Assembly: GCA_022702545.1 (NCBI GenBank)
Contig: JAHRBC010000004.1
Location: 3,348,001 to 3,412,000 of the forward strand
Direction of reading: 5' to 3'
DNA: 64,000 bases
Source of the DNA: Phycomyces nitens
Taxonomy: Eukaryota > Mucoromycota > Mucoromycetes > Mucorales > Phycomycetaceae
Shown: piece by piece, positions 53,094-64,000 of the stretch
How the letters are laid out: every line of letters starts with the position of its first letter
Position numbering within the stretch: the first letter of the stretch is position 1
Made by a program: the position numbers and the translations under genes
Notes under the pieces: generated by a model
What the model was told of the DNA's origin: nothing
What the model saw: the letters and a program-made list of their open reading frames with translations, nothing else
The model's database searches: none

Positions 53094-56000
53094 CGTGAAA
53101 TCAAGCACGACTTGATTGACAAGGATTATCTGGAAACCAAGAAAAAATGGAGAGGTATTCCAGAGCATCAAAGGGAATATTACATGATGCATCTGGAAAA
53201 ACTTGCCAAGGACAGTGGCCTTGAGATTTTTAAGTGCAAACGAATGTGGTGTGCGAAGAATCTTCTTCGCGACACATTCAAAAGTGATAGCCAAACTCAC
53301 AGGAGAAGAATTGTAGACAACAGCCAGGCAAGTTTATTAATTAACAACCATTTGAATAATTTATAATTAAAACAATATTTTTATTATGCTATAACAGGAA
53401 GGAGCAAGCACTTCTTTCCTTTCAGAAGATGAGGCAGGTCAGACTGGCGATGGCGCCAAATCACCAATCATGGCAGATGTGCTGTAAGTTGTTTTTGTTG
53501 TTGCTCACACTACGGCGGAAGGACCGGTAGCTGTGCCAAAAACGGTAGCATAACTACCGTTTTTTATGATTTTAGAGCACTTTATCTCCGCAGATTGTGG
53601 TTGAAAGGTAATGTCATCGATGCCCAATCATAAAAGTCGCATGGAATGTCTTTTTATCTGGCAATGAGGTAGTTGTAGTACCATAGAAAGGGCTCGTAAG
53701 TTTTTAGGCAACGTTGTTTATTGAAATGAGCATTTTATTTGGTGTTAAAAATGTTGCGCATTCTTGAAAAAAATAATTTTTCGCCTGTGTGAACAAAACG
53801 GTAGCATAACTACCGTTTTTTTGAAACAATTTTTTTGTTTTTGACATTATAAAAATTTTCTTTTTCTTTTTTCTTTCCTTATAAATATCAATACCAAATA
53901 AAATGGCTAATAAAGTGGCAAGGTTACTCATGGTCACACGCAGATTGTCATTAAACACGTAATATGGTGCAATGATAAAGAACTGATTACTACTCGGAGG
54001 GTACTGGATGAGCCCAACTTGATGCTGAATGTCATCCACATTGATAATGGCATATTTTGACTGGGTTGTTTGTCTAGTTGAGCTGTGTGACCGCCGTATT
54101 ACGATTGGCACAGATGAGTCATGGGCTGCTGTACCATGCTCTTTCATCACTTCAACGAATGCCAGAAAGTGCGGTGTGCCATCAACCTCTTTATGCTCGA
54201 AATAAAATTCCACGGTGCCAACAAACCAGCTTTGAATAGTTATATTGTGACGGCTAGATAAAAATATAAAAAATGCGAGTGATCTCTATTTTGTATTTTG
54301 ACTAATACCAATACTCACTTTCTGTACAGACAGGTAAACATCACATGATGATTGCCACGTCTGGTCTCATTTTTATTCTTCGGTACATTCATGAAGCATG
54401 CACAGTTGAATTTTTCCAAAGACGAGAAGCAACAACAATCGTTGGGTCATCAAGTTCAATACTATTCATACCACTGTTTCGCACATAGTACTTTGCCAAA
54501 GTATTCTTGACAACAGGGCTGCTGACACCTTCCACGTCATCATCATTCAAGCTGGCATGTCAGTTGAATGGCTCCCATAGCTGGGCAGCACTTACACAAT
54601 CTGGAAGATCTAAGAAACTTGCTTCATTATATGTGGACGGCTGACTTGTACTAGGATAATTCTGAGAGCTGTTTGCTGAACTGACAAAGCTATGAACAGC
54701 AAAGCGCTCAACAAGCAAACTGGCATTTCTACCGCCCTTCAAGTTTGACGTGATAAGCTTGGAGTATACTCTAATTACTTTTTCTATGGGTAGGTAAGAG
54801 ATTATTTGACTAATAATAGCAATAGCAGCAAAGACACTTCTTGGTCAATGATGACAAAATCAACGTACCTGTCATCAATGATTGTGGCCAGTGAGGCACG
54901 GCTAGGACAATAGCACTCCACATTTACAAGTGCAAAAGAATGTGGTGTGCCAAGAATATTCTTCAAGATACCTTTAAGAGTGCAAACCAGACTCATAAGA
55001 GAGAAATGGCAGAGAACAGCCAGGCAAGTTTATTAATTAACAAACATTTGAATATACATTATAATTAATACAATATTTTTATTATGTTATAGCAGGAAGG
55101 AGCAACCAGTTCTTTTCTTTCAGAAGATGAGGTATTTCAAACAGATGACGAGGCTGAATCACCAATCATGACAGATGTACTGTAAGTTAGAGCTTTTTGT
55201 TGCTCATCTATTCTCAATTTAATATTAATATAATATTTCTACTGTTTGATATAGGTTTACACCACTAGGAATGAGCAATGAGCCTTCATCAAAGAGAAAC
55301 AGACCAGGGCTTTAATATTCTTTAGGCTGCTCTTATTGGTTCTCTCATATTTTTAGTATATGTTTTAGCGCACTTTTTCTTTTCCTCTTTTCCTTTAGCT
55401 GTTTTATCTTTGCTTTGGTCCTCTCCTTTGAAATAAAATCGAATAACCCTCCATCACGTAAGATTGCCACCTTAATAAATGCCCGATTGGCATCTTGTAT
55501 ACCACATCTTCAGTTCTGTTGTTTTTAATCTAGGAATGAAACACACATCTCGCCCTTTTTCAAGCACCAAAAAAAAATGAAAATTTTTTTATAGCTGTAT
55601 TACGCCGAGGTTAGTTTGTATTTCTTTTCTTTTCTTTGCTCTACTTTTTTGAAGTAAAACTAAATGACCCTCCCTTATGTAAGGTTGTCAATGACATAAA
55701 CATCCGATTGGAATCTTGTATACCACATCTTCAGCTCTGCTATCTTTAATCAAGGAATGAAACACTCATCTCATAATTTTTCAGACACTAAAAAAAGGTG
55801 AAAATTTTTTACAGCTATATTACACTAAAGTTTGTCGTTCCCCACCTCCCTACCTGGGAATCTCTGTAGAATATGCATATTGTTTTCTTAATGATGTACT
55901 CATTCTGCCAACTACCATTATATTCGAATTAGTTTTAAATCTTATGAGCTGACTTTACAGCAATATATTTTCTATGGTAAGAATATTATAATATGTTTAC

Positions 56001-57110
56001 ACTCTTTAATTAATCATATTGCGCATTCTCTACTCTCCTTCTACTGCATCTAGTATTTACATCTGTACGTTCTATATAGTGGCATTAATTCAAGAGATGC
56101 TTGGTATACCGATTAACAAGCACAATATATACTGGTATGCTATCAAAAACAATATGCTCGGTTTATTTGATCGCTTCATTCTCTGACCACGATATCTTTA
56201 TAGCAATTGATGAAGACCAAAGGCCTTCCAAGTCATGACAGTGATCCACAACAAGATGCTCGGCACGCTGATTAACAAGCACAATATATACTGGTATGCT
56301 ACCCAAAACATTATATTCGGTTTATTTGATTGCTTCATTCTCTGACCACAATATTTTTATAGCAATCAATGAAGACCAAAGGTGCTATCCAAGTCATGAC
56401 AGTGATCCATAACAAGATGCTTGGCACGTCGATTGACAAGCACAACGTATACTGGTATGCTATCCAAAATAATAAGCTCGGTTTATTTGATTGCTTCATT
56501 CTCTGACCACAATATTTTTATAGCAATCGGTGAAGACCAAAGGCCATCCAAGTCATAACAACATGTTGTTGGCATCGTGTATAGCTTGAGTAAAAGGTTT
56601 GTACCATATACGTTTTATAATATTAAATAGTATTTGCTTTTGGTATGTTTCTATATTATTATTATATATATTTTAATATTATTTGAAATAAATCGAAATT
56701 ATAATAAAAAATAAACCATTATTTCAAATAAATGGCAGTAAAAAAAGAATGGGTGCTAGTATATAAAGTAATATAAAAGAGAGGCTATAGTATATAAAGA
56801 AACGATTTTGGTTGGATAAAAAAAACGGTAGCTGTGCCTATTCCTGCGTCATAACTACCCTTTTTTTTCGCACTAAAAAAACGGTAACAGCTACCGAAAT
56901 CGCCTTATACAGAGTCTTTACTACCGTTTTTTTGGTGGGAAAAAACGGTAGTAATGCTACCAAAACGGTAGTTAGCTACCGTTTTTTCCGCCGTAGTGTC
57001 ATCTATTGCTAATCCAATAGTAACATAATATTTCTACTGTTTGATATAGCTCTACACCACCAAGGACAAGTGTTGAGCCAGTACAAAAGAGAAAGAGAAC
57101 AAGGGTTTAA
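53094..57110 (+). CDS. Accessory gene B of the CACTACGG family (unknown), copy 4 lies in its second intron
   Basis: Exon 53094-53327 encodes REIKHDLIDKDYLETKKKW, YYMMHLEKLAKDSG and FKCKRMWCAKN; it is open back to the copy 3 border, so its true start may be lost. The intron starts with GC (GCAAGT) and ends at 53397. Exon 53398-53483 is acidic (FLSEDEAGQTGDGAKSP). The second intron starts GTAAGTT at 53484 and ends at 57049; copy 4 fills it. Exon 57050-57110 ends with the basic tail KRKRTRV, possibly a nuclear localisation signal. The frame is open through all three exons, so coding capacity survived the insertion. No domain recognised; a DNA-binding role is only a guess from the basic content. 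Confidence 0.6.
53810..54780 (-). pseudogene. Transposase tail in CACTACGG copy 4
   Basis: Minus-strand equivalent of 40440-41391, including the ATA in place of ATG, the shared TGA and the extra TGA. The final exon reads on past the usual end as in copy 2, showing that copies 2 and 4 are close sisters. Confidence 0.6.
54927..55315 (+). pseudogene. 3' part of accessory gene B in CACTACGG copy 4
   Basis: Exons to 55023, 55096-55181 and 55255-55315. The first contains YKCKRMWCAKNILQDTF, the second SFLSEDEVFQTDDEAESPIM, the third FTPLGMSNEPSSKRNRPGL with TAA. The first intron is GC-AG, the second has a consensus GTAAGTT donor. The upstream part of the gene is missing and a TGA lies in frame before KCKRM. 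Confidence 0.6.
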
Positions 57111-58127
57111 GATTTTTTGTTTAGCCGACTCTTATTGGCCCCGTTGCATTTTTTAGCATATGATTAGTGTGCTTTTTTTTCTTTTTTTTGCTTTTCTTGT
57201 CTTGTCTTTGCACTGACTCTTTGAAATAAAACCAAATGAGCCTCCTTATGTAAGATCGGCACCGTTATAAATACCTGATTGACATTCTGATTGAAGCATC
57301 TCCAACTCGATTACCTTTGATTTAGGAATGAAATGCAGCTCGCTCTTTTTCCCCCAGAAACAAAAGAGCGAAAACTTTTTACGGCTATATTACAATACGG
57401 TTTGTCCTTTTTACACTTGGCAATCTCTGTAAGATATACACTTTTCTTTTCTAATGAGCTGATTACTCTGTTTGCTACAATGAGATTCGAATCATTTTTG
57501 AATCATATGATTTGAATATGCCAAAGTTGATTTTCTATGGTAAGACGATTGTCTAATAATTATATTATTCTTCAACTAATTTTTCAGTACATATTCTATT
57601 GACCTCCTATTACATATAGTGTTTATTTCCGGAGATCCCTTTCAGTATAATCATTCAAAACAAAAGGCATGGTATAGTAATTGACAAGCATAATATATAC
57701 TTGCATGCAGTACAAAATAATGTACTAGGTTTATATGATCGCTTCTTTTTCTAACCACAATAAATTTTTAGCAATTGAATGAATGCTAAGGATCATCTAA
57801 TATATATCAACGTAGTATTATTATGCGTGTATAGCTTATAACAAAGATTTGTACTATATATGTTTTATAATATTAAATAGCATTAGTTTTAAGTATTTTT
57901 CTATAATAATTGTGTGCAAAATACGGTATGAATTAAATCAAGACATTCTATAATAAATGATAAACCATTCTTTCAAAAGAATGGTTGTAAAAGAATAGCA
58001 GAACCCATTATCAAATAGAGTACTATAAAAGAGAGGTTATAGTGTATAATGGAAGCATTTTTAGTTGGATAAAAAAACGGTAGTTATGTTACCAAAACGG
58101 TAGTTATCTGCCGATTTTTGCCACTAT

Positions 58128-58356
58128 AAACATCAGTCTACAACTTAAAGTCTCAGACTGTATAGGCGTTCTATATTCCGATATCCCTGGTTTTACTGGT
58201 TTACATTTTCTGGTGTGACCATTTATTTTGATATGTAAGAAATAAAATAGGTATCAAAAAATATTGACATAAAAGAGCAAATATAAAAGAATAAGGATAA
58301 GTATAAAAGAATAATGATAAACATAAAAGAATAAAGCATAACATATTTAACTTGGT
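58128..58356. other. AT-rich spacer with a short repeat of AAAAGAATAA
   Basis: Repeats of ATAAAAGAATAA near 58265-58335; no gene. Confidence 0.5.
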
Positions 58357-59160
58357 TTACATAAATTTTGCCCACAAAGGAGTATGGTAGCTGGTTAATG
58401 AGATGTATCTTCCTGAGCTTGTTACTGGCATAGTTGTAAATATATTGTCAATATGTTTGTCTTTGTTGGTTGTTGATTGAATCGTATTGGGGAGAGTAGT
58501 GATCATGTTTTTGTTATTCATAAATTGAAGTAAAGCTGTTTTTTTAGCTGATTCCTTTTTAAAATCAATGTTGAAATCACCAGCAATGGTAATAGTCATA
58601 TAATCGCGTTGGGAAATGAATTCAAGGGCTTCAATCATGGTGCTCTGCTTGCAAAGTGGAGAGACATATATGCTGCAATAAAGGTTATGATTCAATATAA
58701 TAAAAAGTGCAGCACTTGTTGATCTACCTTCTCCATCAAAGAATATTTTAGAATCAGCAGAATATAAAGGCAATGGACCATTTAAGCCAGGTGTATTTTG
58801 TAAAAGAGAGTTTCGGACATAGCAACAGGTTCTTGAAACTCAAGCATGGATTGGATCGCAATCTGCAAAGGATACAAGTGTAAAATCCTGAATGTTTAGT
58901 CTTTGATGGCTTGGCAATGTCCACGTTTCATTCAGAAGAAGAATATCTGATGCAAGATACACTTGATTGCTCGATATCTGATCGATGTGGGCACGCAAGC
59001 TTTGCATGTTATGTGATATTAACTGAATGGATCCATCTGTTCTTTGGCTTGGCAAATGCTCAAAAGTCAGGACTACACACCCAAGGAGTATTTCGGGTTT
59101 TAAAAGCTCAATTCTTTTTGGACATCCATATATAGTAATTTTCGGAAGAGTTTTTTGCAC
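58357..59160 (-). pseudogene. Endonuclease domain of the Helentron-like element
   Basis: EEP-fold motifs in order: LISHNMQSLRAHIDQI, DILLLNETWT (Mg-binding Glu), ITIAGDFNIDF (catalytic DxN) and SYHTPLWAKF near the end (the terminal His box). An in-frame TGA at 58840-58842 splits the domain; the same frame continues through VSRTCCYVRNSLLQ to 58357. It resembles LINE-type endonucleases, but no RT follows and the helicase lies directly upstream. Confidence 0.75.
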
Positions 59161-60273
59161 CTATTTAATCCCGACAGCCAATAACAATGCATAAATAAAG
59201 CCTTAATAAAACGGTTTATAACAGCTCTCATTGGATAGAATTTCACAAAAAGAGGATTATTTTCGGGTTTTCAAAACTTGTATTTTTTGAATATCCTTAA
59301 TATAGTAATTATCGGGAGAGCTATTTTTTCCAAATAAATCCAAATTGCCAACCAAAATGCAGAAGTTACAAGTTTACCAATGATTTTTATTAGGTAAAAT
59401 TCTTAAAGCTTTAAGGCAGGGCATTCTTTCATAACATGATGGAATAAGTGAATCCTACCTTACCAGCCACTTGAAGTTCTTTCAGGATAGTGTGAGCAAA
59501 TGCAGAGTCAAATAAGCCTGACCCAAAAGACTAGAGTGCGGCACACAGTATTCGATAGAGTGTCTAGACAAGATAGTATATACAAACCTAAATAATAATG
59601 CTAATCAGTAAGTGAAGCTTGAATAGATAGATGATAATGCACATATTATCTTACTATGTCTATTGTTCACGGTTGATTATATCTAAGAAAAGAAGTATGA
59701 AAGTTAATAATCAACAAAAATATATGGAGGATAAAGCGCTTAATTTTATGTCTCATATTTTATACAACAGCTCTTTAAAAACGCGTTATTATTATGTTTG
59801 TTGCTAGATATATGCGAGTCTTATACACACCTTAACCAAAGAGGATGGGCAATACATGTGTCTGATGCATTGAAAGAGATACTGCTATTTCAAACTGTAA
59901 TCTAAATGCCTATTATAAAAGAAAAAACTCATTTAGTTTTTAGTTAAACACAGTAAAAACTTGAATATCTTATAGCAAAATAAAGTAGATTCACGTAGTC
60001 TATTTAACAGAGTGCAAAAAGAAAGCTTTATTATATAATTTGTTACAAAGTAGGGGTCAAGCGAAAATCACTTACCATGAAAAATTTTAGAGAAGGGGAA
60101 AGAAAAGAAAAGAACAAAAAATAAATAAAAAATAAGTAAAGGGCCTGCTAGAAAGATGTCTGCAGTTAAAAATTGTATTGTAAATTGGTCACAAACTGTC
60201 CAAAAACAAATGCTTCATACAAATCGCAAAAAGATGTCCAAAAACAAACCATTTTGATGTTTAAAACGCCGGT
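59161..60273. other. No recognisable gene between helicase and endonuclease
   Basis: AT-rich with many stops in all frames. The segments at 59085-59160 and 59265-59335 look like diverged copies of each other (both contain TTTTCGGGTTTT or TTTCGGGTTTT, then ATATAGTAATT and GGAAGAG or GGGAGAG). Confidence 0.5.
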
Positions 60274-63102
60274 TTAAAAGAAACAAATTGAATATCCACC
60301 ATTTTGAGCTGTATCATTGGCTGGGAGAGACATTTTTACTATAAAAGGAAACAAAACTCCCTGGGTGTGTAGTTTTATAGAAATGTATCTGTTGAGCTCA
60401 TTTCTTAACTGCCCATTTCTATCTTTGTTAATATGTTTTGGTGGAACGAATTTGTTGCCTCTGCATATCAGACGTAATCCATTTGCAGAAGTAGATCTGG
60501 AACAGGCAACATACAAAAAGGATCTTGTCATTTTTGTTGAGCCGTGATCAAAGACTACAACCGAGGGGTATGTGCCTCCTTGAGACTTATGAATTGTAAG
60601 CGCTTCAGCTGATACAACAGGGAATAGAGTGTGACTTAATTGGATCTGACTCTTGATGTTTCTGCGAATGATGGCACAATGAGGCTCTATCATAGTCCAA
60701 TTGTTTGATATAGCATGATTTTGGCGGATCCTTTGCTGCTTCTTTCTAAGCTCCTTTCCACTTCTTTCATTGTCAAATTGTATCCATAGGCGTAATGGTT
60801 TTCTTACGGACAAGGAATTGGATGATTCTGCTTCAATGTTGTCTGAATTTGAAAACTGGCCATAATCAATTCTTTGTAAGACACCTGTTGTACCATTGAC
60901 AAGTCCATCAGTAGTATCAATATTGGCTGTCATCATATATTTTCCACTGATCTTCAATAAAAGTGTTTTGATGAGGCCTTGTACATTGGATTGTTTTGCG
61001 TGGTCATCAGCAGAGTATAGGAGTCGTTGGATAGAACTTCCGTCCCTACACTGTCCAATAATTCGGTCAAATGCCTTTGAGATTGCACCTTCTGTGGTTA
61101 AACTCATCAGTATATCCTGATTTGTCTGTTAAACAAATGAGTTTCTACTGAAAAGATATACTGGCTTGGAACTGGTATCTGTGGAAGAAGTGCTTTCTTG
61201 GCTAATTATGCTGGGTGGGATAGTGATTTTTCCATTATTTATATCAGCTGCATTTTCAGGACTTAGTTAGACAACTCGACTTTGAAAGATCTCAATATCA
61301 GCTTTGGTCATTGCTCCTATGGCCATGTTGTTCAATGCTGTAGCAAATGGAACATCATCCCTCTGTCTCATAATCTCCTCTAATTTATGCACTTTGAATA
61401 GATCCCATATCTTGTATCCAAATAAAGATAGGAACGGATTGGTATCCCTAGCGTGGTTTGTGCTGTATAAAGGGCTGTCTCTAATGGGTGGTAGCTGTAA
61501 GAAATTGCCAAATACAATTACAGATTTTCCACCAAAAGGTACTGAAGGATCAAAAATATCATGAAGCCTTCGATCGACCCAACCAAACAGTGTATCTCCT
61601 ACCATACTAATTTCATCAATGATGATTACATTCAAATCTGCAAGTGCAATGCTCATTGAGTGGGAGACGTCAGCGGAGAGTTGAGTGAGGCCTTCACTTC
61701 CACGTTGGGTCACAGGCAAACTGAATGCATTGTGTAGAGTTTGTGCTGAGATATTAAAAGCTGCCTTTCCGGTTGGAGCACATAGTAATACTGATGGTGT
61801 ATTCATATCTCGTTCTCTACTTTTGTCAAATTGATGCACAAGAGATTGGTATATAGCTTTTATCAGCAGACTTTTTCCAGTACCTGCTCCTCCAGTTACA
61901 AAATGCTAAAAGGGTGCATAAGGTTGTGATGGTATAGAAGAGTTGAGTTGATGCGATAGAATGTTGTCATTGTTGTTGCAGATGTGATCAATGACATGAT
62001 ACAGATATTGGCGTTGTTTTAAGTTTAACATTGAAAGAAGCTCTTGGTACTCGGATTCTGGAAGCCATTTCAGAACTTTGGTTTTTTCCAGGTAGGTTAG
62101 GCGATTGTTTCTAGTATTTCCATTTGGATTTAACTCGTCAGTCAAGTCTGTTTCTCTATGGTATTGGCCATCAGAACTATCGTCAATATCCAAAGTGTAG
62201 CATCTGAAATCATTTTCGGCAATGTATGGTACTGTAGGATATGTATTATTGGAAGGATTGTTTTCTCTTTCTGTATCCAGGGTATCTCGTTCAACTGAAA
62301 TTGTTTCAATGTATCCATCCAGAACATCATTATCTACTTGGCAGAACTCTTTCTTTGCTAATATTATAGCTTCAGAATTTTCCAAAAACCTCTCTTCACA
62401 GTTGATGCTTAAAAGCTCATCTTCATTTCTCCAGCTTGAATACAACATTAGAAGACAATGAAAATAATCATCACCATCTTGATCAACATTAAACTTGTAG
62501 TAGCGGATAACTTGAGGCTTTGTTCTTTTTTGGATATATTCTTGGTTCTGTAAAAGAAGATATACTACGCCTGGCTCACCATAGAATATATGGCTTGTAA
62601 TACTCTCAGAAGTTTGGTTGGTTTCTGCTACTTGGACTTCACTCTGATCATCATCAGGATCTATACTATCGATATTTATTTCATCATGGTTTGTGAGAGT
62701 TGTGTCACGGGCTCTTGATGGTTGTTTTCTTGAATACTCAAAATGGGCTGCAAACTGAGCCAAGTTGAGATTCTCAAAGATCTCTGGGCAAGAAGTGTAA
62801 TGTTTGATAAGGCCTGGCTCAAAACAGTTCGTTGAATCCGGGTCCATTGACTCATGTTCAGATTGTTTTTTCAGTATATGCATACAGTTTTCAGGTCTGC
62901 CTGTTGGTATAAACACTGTGACGGTACTTGCTTCAGACATTCTGATATGTAGTAGATTGTACACGGCTTCTTGTGCTGAAATTTCACTAGCATTATAATA
63001 TGTAGCTGCAGGTGATCTCATTGTGTCTATAGGCATAGAACTACTATCTTCTTTGTGCTTTTTATAGACCTCCTCCAATGTCTTACTTAATCCTCTGTCT
63101 GC
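60274..63102 (-). pseudogene. Helitron PIF1-like helicase with three in-frame stops, 5' truncated
   Basis: The N-terminal region has SEISAQEAVYNLLHIRM, a pattern typical of Helitron helicases upstream of the motor. Walker A is GGAGTGKSLLI (just after the stop TAG at 61906-61908), followed by VLLCAPTGKAAFNIS (motif Ia), VIIIDEISMV (Walker B), GNFLQLPPI (motif III), and in the C-terminal part SAEALTIHKSQGGTY and FLYVACSRS (motifs V and VI). Stops are TAG 61906-61908, TAA 61267-61269 and TAA near 61128, all in one frame. The frame is open to the CACTACGG border at 63103, so upstream exons are missing. Confidence 0.85.
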
Positions 63103-64000
63103 CACTACGGCGGAAAAAACGGTAGCTAACTACCGTTTTGGTAGCATTACTACCGTTTTTTCCCACCAAAAAAAACGGTAGTAAAGACTCTGTATAAGGC
63201 GATTTCGGTAGCTGTTACCGTTTTTTTAGTGTGAAAAAAAAGGGTAGTTATGAGGCAGGAATAGGCACAGCTACCGTTTTTTTATCCAACCAAAATTGTT
63301 TCTTTATATACTATAGCTTCTCTTTTATATTACTTTATACACTAGCACCCATTCTTTTTTTACTGCCATTTATTTGAAATAATGGTTTATTTTTTATTAT
63401 AATTTTGATTTATTTCAAATAATATTAAAATATATATAATAATAATATAGAAACATACCAAAAGCAAATACTATTTAATATTATAAAATGTATATGGTAC
63501 AAACCTTTTACTCAAGCTATACACAATGCCAACAACATTTTGTTATGACTTGGATGGCCTTTGGTCTTCACCAATTGCTATAAAAATGTTGTGGTCAGAG
63601 AATGAAGCAATCAAATAAACTGAGCTTATTATTTTGGATAGCATACCAGTATACATTGTGCTTATCAATCGGCGTGCCAAGCATCTCTTGAATTAATGCC
63701 AGTATATGAAACGCACAGATGTAAATACTAGATGCAGCAGAAGGAGAATAGAGAATGCGCAATATGATTAATTAAAGAGTGTAAACATATTATAATATTC
63801 TTACCATAGAAAATATATTGCTGTAAAGTCAGCTCATAAGATTTAAAACTAATTTGAATATAATGGTAGTTGGCAGAATGAGTACATCATTAAGAAAACA
63901 ATATATATATTCTACAGAGATTCCCAGGTGGGGAGGTGGGGAATGACAAACTTTGGTGTAATATAGCTGTAAAAAAATTTCACCTTTTTTTAGTGTCTGA
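63103..64000 (+). mobile_element. CACTACGG-family element, copy 5, left part (continues beyond the window)
   Basis: Starts CACTACGGCGGAAAAAACGG directly after TGC (63100-63102), so a matching TGC is predicted after its right end outside the window. It has a single 160-bp subterminal unit, like copy 1. Confidence 0.93.

Larger units (their letters stand above)
53508..56998 (-). mobile_element. CACTACGG-family element, copy 4 (3,491 bp, inverted)
   Basis: Both ends carry CACTACGGCGGAA inward; TCA flanks both sides (53505-53507 and 56999-57001). Its right end faces left compared with copies 1-3. Gene content matches copy 2, including three 160-bp subterminal units (about 56110-56580). Confidence 0.95.
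53094..58127 (+). mobile_element. Divergent host copy of the CACTACGG family, containing copy 4
   Basis: 53094-53507 and 56999-58127 form one sequence once copy 4 is removed. It matches gene B of the other copies at moderate identity, and further right the subterminal part (57130-58127) parallels 55320-56998 with many differences. The far end has a degenerate CGGTAGTTATCTGCCG and finishes near CCACTATAA. Its left end is lost at the copy 3 junction. Confidence 0.65.
58357..63102 (-). mobile_element. Helitron (Helentron-type) 3' part: PIF1-like helicase and endonuclease
   Basis: On the minus strand a Helitron-type PIF1 helicase is followed by an endonuclease/exonuclease/phosphatase-fold domain, the order typical of Helentrons (Rep, helicase, endonuclease). 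The upstream Rep part is not in the window because a CACTACGG element starts at 63103. Both genes carry in-frame stops but no obvious frameshifts. The terminal hairpin typical of the 3' end was not found. Confidence 0.7.

Noticed and set aside
58840..59160. LINE endonuclease
   Set aside because: The fold is shared, but no reverse transcriptase is present and a Helitron-type helicase lies directly upstream on the same strand.
60274..63102. TAG/TAA stops in the helicase and MULE genes read as a reassigned genetic code (Gln)
   Set aside because: Other long genes in the window use TAA and TGA as normal ends, and the stops fit ordinary C-to-T decay. Nothing else supports reassignment.

Overview
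The window looks like a transposon graveyard from an AT-rich fungal genome. Short introns (about 50-75 nt), CACTA-type Tnp2/Plavaka-like elements, a DIRS-type tyrosine-recombinase retrotransposon, a Merlin element, a Mutator-like element (MULE), a chromovirus and Helitron helicase sequence suggest an early-diverging (Mucoromycota-like) fungus; this assignment is inference. I see one host gene, a tRNA-Ala(AGC) at 18563-18635. Everything else I can identify is mobile DNA or unannotatable AT-rich sequence.

Layout. 1-1741: no gene seen. 1742-5923: a CACTA element of the CACTGG family (minus orientation, TSD TAA) with most of its interior lost and replaced by one CACTACGG-family element (1878-5056). 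6143-8618: a decayed relative carrying an intron-dense gene and a transposase tail. 8809-9097: partial LTR. 9390-9532: another CACTGG left end, next to a DIRS retrotransposon (9533-13198, minus; gag, RT/RNase H, tyrosine recombinase). 13199-16793: a Merlin element whose third intron holds a complete Tc1 element (14710-16050). 16794-17505: a fragment resembling LINE ORF1.

18665-45835 is one nested pile. A gypsy element (minus strand) lies 29 bp after the tRNA gene. A MULE (18702-32723; 46-bp TIRs, 8-bp TSD) sits in its LTR. The MULE transposase gene is itself split by a chromovirus (20279-25567; 5-bp TSD) and by a CACTGG element (26135-32405; 3-bp TSD). The gypsy integrase is cut by a second CACTGG element (34460-45835), whose accessory gene is cut by a CACTACGG element (38246-42047; TSD CGA). 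I followed the reading frames across these junctions and they rejoin.

45836-49654 holds decayed CACTA pieces and a miniature LTR element (TRIM-like). 49655-58127 holds two more CACTACGG elements and a divergent host copy of that family. 58357-63102 is a decayed helicase-plus-endonuclease unit of Helentron type (minus strand), cut at 63103 by a fifth CACTACGG element that runs off the window.

The two long CACTGG elements share a layout: a multi-exon Tnp2-type transposase on plus, an unrecognised four-exon accessory gene on minus facing it, then a region of very short candidate exons. In one copy that last region has been amplified as 235-bp tandem repeats. The CACTACGG elements keep only the 3' parts of two divergently arranged genes, so they look like internally deleted, non-autonomous derivatives.
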